Source of the DNA: Homalodisca vitripennis
Taxonomy: Eukaryota; Arthropoda; Insecta; Hemiptera; Cicadellidae
Direction of reading: 5' to 3'
Length of the DNA: 64,000 nt
Assembly: GCF_021130785.1 (NCBI RefSeq)
Contig: NW_025776244.1
Location: forward strand, 1 to 64,000
Shown in pieces: positions 56,601-64,000 of this stretch (within the stretch, counting starts at the first letter, position 1; each line of letters begins with the position of its first letter). A model generated the notes under the pieces. It saw nothing but the letters and a program-made list of their open reading frames with translations, searched no databases and had not been told where the DNA came from. The position numbers were made by a program, and so were the translations under genes.

Positions 56601-59600
56601 GTGGATTTTTACGAATACACTTTTTAAGGTTCTTTATTAAAATAGTGAACAATATTATAACCTGAAATTTAATATTTATTTTTTTTAATTTGTTTTAAGG
56701 TAAATTTTAAAAAAGTTCTTAAGCAATTGTGAATCCTAGTTTTTAAATCTAAAAAAAATGTTAATAGGGCTACGTTATGGTTGGGTATAGGGTTTTCTTA
56801 CATGGCAATTGTGTGAAACTGCGTAATTAATTCAATGTGTTTGAAAAATTTTATTGAACATGATATTTTTTATTAAGAAATCAATAATTACAGTTTTTTC
56901 ACTTTTTATTTTTATTTACCCTTAACTTTTACAGTGTTCTGCTTACTATTAACAGTATAGATTTAAATTAACTGTATTCAAGTGATTTTGTAATCTAATT
57001 AGTTTTATTCCAACGTCAAAAAATTCAACGTTATGTTTATAGTGATGCATTCTCTATATTATTATTTATATTAAGAATTAAAAATATATTATTATTTTGA
57101 AATAGTTAGGCCTTAAGTTATACGGCCCGGAAAATCAAAGTACCGTGTTTCTCTAAAACATAACAAAATCTTTGGATACACTTAGAAATATATTCTTTTA
57201 TATTCAACACTTTTTTATTACTTATAAAATTAGCAGGCTAAGTCAAATAGTATAAAATTTAAGAAACATAGTCACACTTAAACAACAAATAATTAACTGT
57301 AAAATTAAATCTCGTTCTTATGCGACTTCCACACGATGCGGTATATGTTTTATTCTATGCAGTTGGTTATGTCTCAACAAAATTATTATTTTAATATACG
57401 TCTATATAAATAGTATATCAATACATAGCATTCATAGTTTTATAGGAGTTAATGTTATATTTTGTTTGATTTCCTGAAGAAAATTGCAACCGAATAAAGA
57501 GCACAATTCTCTTTAATACGTTTTTATTTCACATATTTATATGATTATTCATAAACAAATTTTGCTCTTATTAGTATTTTAAAATTCTACACAATAGTGC
57601 AAACTATCAGTTTCAAGACACAGTTTACATTGACTAATAAATGTAATTTAAATTTTATGCCAATAACTATTAATAACTATATTAACTAATTTACATTGTC
57701 TAAGTTATAATAAAGGTCAGCGTCCAATTAGTGGTAAAACATGGCATCGATTGATATTTTGAAACAATACATTGATTTAATTTACAGATATATACGAGTT
57801 TACCTTGTAGTTATACATTACTACTGTTTGCGCCTAACTGCAAGTTGATTGTGCATACAAATGCAATTGTTAATAAAAACTTACTTATTCACCAACAAAC
57901 AGTGTCTTAATAAAAGAACATCATAGTGTCACATAACAGATAGATAAATAAGTTAACACAAACGTGTAATACAAGTAAAGTACAATTTTATATTTAAAAG
58001 TAATTGGTTTGTTACATAACTTGTCGTAGTAACAAACCAATGTCCCTAGTATGATGATTACGTAAAGATCACTCAATAAAGGTAGATGATAATGATAAAT
58101 TCACGTTTATTATAAACCAGTTTAAGAAATAATACTTCAGTATTTTATCATGCAAGCAAGCAAACTACACCATCAGTAAGACGATCTGAATGTCCTACTT
58201 ACGTTCTGTCTATAATTTTAGGAATGCAAAGTTATAATAAATGAGTGCATTTTTACTATTCACTACAATTAAAAAAATTTTATTCTCTATTCTCTAACAA
58301 TATCCTTCGGGGTAGGTTCTGTAAGGATCCTTCTTCAAGTGTCCATGTTCAGTAATCAGACCTAATCCTAGATAAGACAGTTGTCTGTCTAAGGAGAGAA
58401 GATAAGACGCTACCCTGGTGGAACATGGTTGCAGAACCAGCCTACTTATCCTAAGACTAAGATTAAATCTCTACCTTCTCGTATTTTCAGTTTGAACCCA
58501 CATCGGATTGGTCCTAAAGGATTCCCTCCTAAAAGCAACCTTCATCATGTCACTAGTGTATGGAACACGGTCAGAGGTCACAGTAATTTAATCTAGGAGG
58601 AAGAAACTATTTTGCAAAGAGTGTGGAGTAAATCAGTTATTATCCCAGTTGTGCAAAAAAATTATCGTCTCATCCCTTTTTTAGGAAATACGGTTTGGCC
58701 TTATTAAAGAACTTAGTGTTATTTAAATTAGTGAAACTGTATTTCATTTTATACAAAATTTATTTCAATAAATATGTATTTTCATAGAGTTAAATGTTTT
58801 AATATATGAACAGCCACACACTGTGTAAACATGTTAATGATTATAACAAATAGTGTTTTACCAAGTTACAATTACATTACACATACAAACTTTTGACAAT
58901 ATATTATACTTGACCATTTCAATAATGAATTCTTATTTCCAATATTATTAACGTCAGTCGGATAACATATACTTATCGTCTGTTACTGATATTACTCTCT
59001 AGTCTCCGCGTCAGTAATGTTATCGCCAATCAACTAACCGGATATTAACACCTCGCCGTCAGACTGCAAAGGGTAATTGGACAATAATTCACTTTGACAA
59101 CAACTAATCGTTTTCAATACAAAGAGAAACTGTCAATTTTGGATTTCAAATAAAAGAAGCTCAGCATTTCCTTAATGTAATTTTTAGGTCAACTTTTTGT
59201 TTTAGCAGTAAAGTTGTAAATAAGTTAATACAAAAGAACAAGACCAAAAAAATAAAGTTTATGTAGCTACTTATTACTTTTACATTTTCTTTCCTTTCCT
59301 TTCGACGACGATTTAGGAATGTGTGTAATTTTTTGTTGCTACCTACAGTGACCGAAAAAGTAATAATAATAAAAATTTTATGATTGTTAAGTTTAATGGT
59401 AACATAAACAACTGTCCTATTATAATTTTTTAATATTTACTATACAACGTACTAAAGTTATAGTATCAAAACCTGGTTTTATGTAGTGATGTAAATTTTA
59501 CTAAGTGTATACATATAATGTGTATTAATTTTATTTTAAACTACATTTCCTTCAAAATGATGACCATTTTTACAAACACTCAGTATGTGTGTGGTTTTTT

Positions 59601-60540
59601 TAGTTGTCATTATAATTTTTTTTACTTTGAAGTAAAGTTACAAGTTTGTTCACTAATCTCTGTACCTCCTTCCAAATAATAAAACGAGTATAATATAAAT
59701 AAACTTTGACAAAAATTATGTAAATATAATATTTTACATAAAAAAAAAAATATCCTTTCGCTCATACAATGGCTTCTTATTTTCCCTCATCCTGTTTGAA
59801 TACCGATTGTCATGTTGCTTACGATATGAAATGGTTTAATCATAAAACAAAACGTATCAATCCACTTTTAATACTTCTTCAAGAAAATACATTGTTCTCG
59901 GAAATGCTATACACGGAATTGACACATATTCGCATTAAATAACAAACTGTAAACCACTCTTGTCAAGTACGAGTCCAAGCGTTATTATTTATTGGCAGAC
60001 ATTAACTTACCAACATTGGTTATACTTCGGCAAGTGCTATACAGTGTAAAAACAAAAATTAAGGGGATAGGAAAAGATCAATGAATAACAATTTATAAAA
60101 TTTCAGAGTGCCTAATTTATACGTTTGGCACAGATACTTAATAAGAGATCTAGTAATTAGTCCCAAAATTCCAAAATGATCTAATGTATGGTTAATATTA
60201 TTTATTGAAGACCAGAAAAAGTCATTCAGAAAATGACTTTTGCTATTTTTTCTGCAGAACCGTAAAATATTGTTCTTATTATTATTTACCATAGTAAGTA
60301 AGATGTTATTTTCAGATTTAAAAATGAGATGTCGGTCACATTTAATATGAGACTAAAATGATTAGTTCGATAGCAAATTAAGAAATAATGTTATCTGTGA
60401 AGCTACAACAAAAACAAAGTATAAAATTATAATTCTTAAAATATAATTTTTAGTAATTTAAATTGTAGTTTGTACATTGTTACCTTTATTAAAGACACAA
60501 AATTGTAACAATGACACCGTATCACTGACCACCCGACTGT
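56601..60540. other. AT-rich intergenic DNA with one less AT-rich patch (58290-58690)
   Basis: No supported gene. The patch at 58290-58690 ('ccttcggggtaggttctgtaaggatcc', 'ctaccctggtggaacatggttgcagaacc') is of balanced composition and may be an old repeat or conserved non-coding sequence. I found no partner or open frame. Confidence 0.4.
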
Positions 60541-60544
60541 CCGT

Positions 60545-60790
60545 CTGTGCGATAAAAGATCCTAGAGCCTTGAATCTTGGGTTTCCCAGGAGACTTTAAA
60601 CTTTTTACATAGGCTGTGAGCTTCTACAGACCAGGACTTGTGAAGTTGAGAGTTCTCATACATACTGCCTCTCAATAAGCTAGGTCTCAAAGGCCACTTG
60701 AAGATCTCAAAGGTTTAGGTTTTACAAGAAATGGAGCCTACTAAATTTCAATTTTCTCCAAAGAGTGAAGTTTAAAGAGTATAAAGGTAG
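60545..60790. repeat. Degenerate short-repeat tract, similar to 49005-49520
   Basis: Phrases such as 'gatcctagagccttgaatcttggg', 'cccaggagactttaaac', 'ctgtgagcttctacagaccagg' and 'gttgagagttctcata' recur at about 30-bp spacing, with composition like the 49-kb tract. Weak evidence. Confidence 0.3.
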
Positions 60791-61239
60791 ATGTTCTAGC
60801 CACATTTCTGCAAGAGGAAGATAAGGATAATATAGGATGAAGGTATTAACAAGCTAAATCCCTTAAGTTATTTATCATCCAATACATACAATTTGAGATA
60901 TATTTTACAAGAAGAAGGATGTCCTATGACTATAAAATTTCAAATGATCATAAAACTTAATAAATAAACATGACCTAAAAGCATATTAAGGTCATGTTAC
61001 CCATGTTATTACCTAGGTTTGCTTAGACACGTGAGGTTGTGTAAAATTAACCCTAACACTCCAGCATACAAGACTGCAACTGAGTGTAACCGTGTAAAAG
61101 TGTATCACGTGACAAAGTAGTGGAAGCGTTGTTACACCCAGCGTAACCATAACTACTTCATTAAAACTTTGGTAAAGTTTGTGGTTACCTATGGAATTAC
61201 TCAACCCATCATTCTATGTGCCTAGCACAACGAAAATAT

Positions 61240-61745
61240 TTATACACCTATATATACATATACAGGGTGTATATAGGTTTGTGTGTTTGTCCATTATGGA
61301 ATCGCAAAATATTAGACAGACCATTATGAAAATTTGTATGTATACGTATTTTTCCACGGAGAAGGTTTATAACCTGTGCCCATTGATGTAACTCACCACC
61401 AAGCGGCGCTGCAAAAGATAAAAGGTTTCAAAGCGCCTGTACACTATAAACTACAATTAGGGTCATTCACGTATATAACATAGTCAAACCCGATTTGAAG
61501 GCGCTAAGTTATTATGTATATTTGTCTTTAAGATACATTTCTGACTAAAATTAAAGTTTGAGTGTTAGATCACTTTATAATAAAGTACATGTACGTGCAC
61601 AATGGCTATAAACATACACTGATTTTCTTGATCGTGGCAAAGGCGAACTCTACATCGGCGTTGTAAATATAATTCAATTAAACCAGATGTTCACATACAC
61701 GGGCAAAGCTTACGAAAAGCTTGCAAAGCCGCGGTAAACAGCTAT
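61240..61745 (+). repeat. Dispersed arthropod-type repeat, possibly a non-autonomous DNA transposon
   Basis: Ordered phrases familiar from dispersed repeats in insect genomes: 'ttttccacggagaaggtttataacctg.gcccattgatgtaactcaccaccaagcggcgctgcaaaagat' (61350-61418), 'ggtcattcacgtatataaca', 'cccgatttgaaggcgctaagttattatg' (61489), 'ggcaaaggcgaactctacatcggcgttgtaaatat' (61636), and an end of the type 'cacgggcaaagc..gcaaagccgcggtaaacagct' (61698-61742). No transposase is encoded. I recall the terminal phrase but cannot verify the family; Helitron or another DNA transposon are options. Confidence 0.4.
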
Positions 61746-64000
61746 TGTTTTATAAACCTGTATTTTTTATCCAATTATTCAGTAAATTATTGCATTTTGT
61801 CAAGGATTGTACTACTATTCAAAACTCTTAAAACACATTAAAACAACTTGAATGATACTACTTTTACAGCACAACTATTAAATAAACTACTTAAGAGTTA
61901 TAAAAAAATATTATGAACTTAAAATTCATATTCCTTTTAGGTACCTTACCCTGAAGATCGGTAAAGTAGAAATATTTGATCAATACAAGAGGAATACAGG
62001 TATTTAAAGCAGAAATAAAAAAATTACGCTCAAAATAATATTTATTTAAGTGTTTACAATATAACCGTGAGTTATAGATTCAGGAATTGATAGGAATGCT
62101 TTTATTCTCAAATATAAGAAATTAGGATCGTAAGATTTAATGAAGTACTTTAAATAGTACTAGTAATAAGTTACATTTTAAAGAATTAGCTACTTCTATT
62201 TTAATATAAAAGTCAAGGACAATACATTTAGAAGTTAAACTCTCCAAGCCATATGATTTGTGCAGTATCTCAGATACGGAACTGTGGAAATTTATTACTC
62301 TTCAGCATCAGTTTGTATAAACGTTAACCTTTAATAATGATATACTGTTTGTATTATCTGTGACTTCTTATTTCATCTTTGTAATGCCGCAAATAAAACT
62401 TTACTCTCCATACAGCTTACTTAAGAAATATGGCCATATTACACATTTGGGTAAAAAAAAGTTATTATAGTTTTTTAAAATAAGGACCATGTATTTCATA
62501 GCACGTAATATGAAAATATTACAAATACAATGAATGAAATATAAGTACTAGTCAATGTTGTAAAGTTATGCTATGACGTTTTTACTGGAATAATCTTAAG
62601 CCTGTTAAATTTTAACTCTATAGACTATTTTAATAACCTAAAAACAATGTTTAATGTAAATGTAATAAAATAAATGTATATGATTATTTTAAAAGCTCTT
62701 ATTTCAATTATTGTCATTTTAATGTGCTCTGTTATTTCAAAACAATTTAAATATATATCTGAATGATGGAGTTCGGAATTACTCGTACTCGATTTTGCCT
62801 TTCATCCAGTAATCGATCTTGCTACGTAAACACGATATCAATTACTATACTGATATTGAAAGGTTTTATTGAGACGAGCTATAGTTATAAACTGTTATAT
62901 TTTACAGTTGTATTTATAGCTGAAGCATAATATATACTGAAAATTGTCATGTGTTACAGAATATTGTGTGTTTAATTATTTATATATTTTTTAATTGAGT
63001 CATAGAAAAAATATTGTATACACACATTTTGCTAATGATTAAGGTACGGTTAATAAATATTGACCGGTGAAAAAACGAAAAAACCAGATTTTGAAATGAC
63101 TCTGAAAACAAATTATATTTAAATAGCTGTCTTTTTAAGTACTTTTTACTTTAGTAAATGTAATTGTAATATAACTGTGATAAATTATTTTTCTTCAACA
63201 CATATTACCTTAAATATGTATACGTGTAATCCATATGAAATTAACCCCAAAACAGCGCTATATTGGCCTGTAATCAATGTAACAATGTAAACTCTGCTTT
63301 TACAAATGAAAATCACGATTTAGTAGTGTGAATGATTTTAATTAATTTACATTTTTTCATTACGTGTGTTAACAGTTGGTCTCTTTTTATGAATTTAAAA
63401 CTTCAGGTAAGAACTCAGATATAAATTCCCGTGGCGATAATGTATTTTTTATATGAATAAATATCTCTCTATTTGGAAAAAATGAGTTTTTGAAGAGTTT
63501 ATTCTTTGGATAATCCACGATTATATATTCATCATATAACTTCCGTAAGAGAAGGAAGAAGGGTTGATTACAAGGTTAAAAACCATTTTTTTTGATAGAG
63601 TGAAGATGTAAGTTACAAAATCCTTAATAGATTAATTCGACATCTCTTCAGAACCTAGCTTGTTTATACAACAGTTCCCTAAAATACTACATGTTAGGCT
63701 GCAGATTAGTAGTCCACAACGTAAAAAAAAAAACATAGCCATCATCAAATTCTCGCCAACCTGAAGCGGATAAAAGGATAAATAAGGGCAAATCGTTCCT
63801 GTGCTCTTGCGATATCTTCACGTACTCACAGTATTGTAGATTGGATTTTAAGAAATTCCATTAGTAATGTCGCTTATCAATATCGTTGATATACTTCGAA
63901 AATAAAATAAAAAGTAGTGTCAACATCTACATAAATATCAGACTTTAACAGTAATTATAATAAGAATAAATCTGTTGCAAACAATGACTTAAGGAAAATA
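61746..64000. other. AT-rich intergenic DNA, nothing recognised
   Basis: No gene, RNA or repeat partner was found up to the window end. Confidence 0.5.

Noticed and set aside
61245..61275. Imperfect inverted repeat 'acacctatatatac...gggtgtatataggt' as a TIR pair or hairpin
   Set aside because: Too AT-rich and short; probably fortuitous next to the start of the dispersed repeat.
1..64000. CRISPR arrays, bacterial operons, integrons
   Set aside because: No regularly spaced direct repeats, no bacterial gene density or ribosome-binding sites; the sequence is clearly eukaryotic.
1..64000. tRNA genes
   Set aside because: No stretch with cloverleaf arms and matching A and B boxes was found by eye. 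PBS sites were noted only as tRNA complements.

Overview
The window is AT-rich intergenic DNA from an animal genome, most likely an insect. The evidence for an insect is its mobile-element content: Ty3/Gypsy elements, one carrying a baculovirus F-type envelope gene; a mariner transposase relic; a Tc1/mariner-type deletion derivative; a non-LTR tail ending in (TTTGA)n; and repeat motifs common in arthropods. I see no host protein-coding gene, tRNA gene or rRNA gene. Nearly all supportable coding sequence belongs to two retroelement families.

Layout. Bases 1-7694 are decayed repeats: a mariner transposase relic on the minus strand (1760-2300), copies a and b of a dispersed repeat family, and a short tandem duplication split by a 102-bp non-LTR tail. 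Bases 7695-25458 are one env-bearing Ty3/Gypsy element (the 'outer' element: 631/623-bp LTRs, TGAG target duplication). A second, complete Mag-like Ty3/Gypsy element (the 'inner' element: 14867-20368, 337/342-bp LTRs, ACGTG target duplication) sits inside its integrase C-terminus. After removal of the inner element, the outer pol frame continues across the junction to a stop at 20604, followed by env (20719-22833), about 2 kb of unexplained 3' sequence, a polypurine tract and the 3' LTR. Bases 25459-37690 are further dispersed-repeat copies, a 338-bp TIR element keeping a transposase C-terminal tail, and a short 5S-rRNA-like SINE candidate. Bases 37695-42174 hold a second, 5'-deleted copy of the inner family. 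From 42180 to 64000 there are more repeat copies in both orientations, a degenerate minisatellite-like tract and several anonymous transposon-like stretches.

How the outer element appears to work. Gag (with CCHC knuckles) ends 58 nt into an overlapping -1 frame. A GGGAAAC heptamer in the correct phase, followed 6 nt later by a GC-rich stem-loop, looks like the gag-pro frameshift signal. Pol runs protease, then an SGNH/GDSL-type esterase-like domain, then RT, RNase H and integrase with a GPY/F module. The SGNH segment between protease and RT is the most unusual feature of the window. Env lacks its own ATG, but a consensus splice donor directly after ATG codons in the leader and an acceptor just before the signal peptide are in compatible phase, which suggests env is translated from a spliced subgenomic RNA.

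State of the genes. The outer gag, the protease-SGNH-RT linker and env carry several frameshifts and one nonsense codon, whereas the LTR pairs are almost identical and many copy-to-copy differences are homopolymer length changes. Either the elements decayed very recently or the assembly has uncorrected indels. This matters for any claim about activity.
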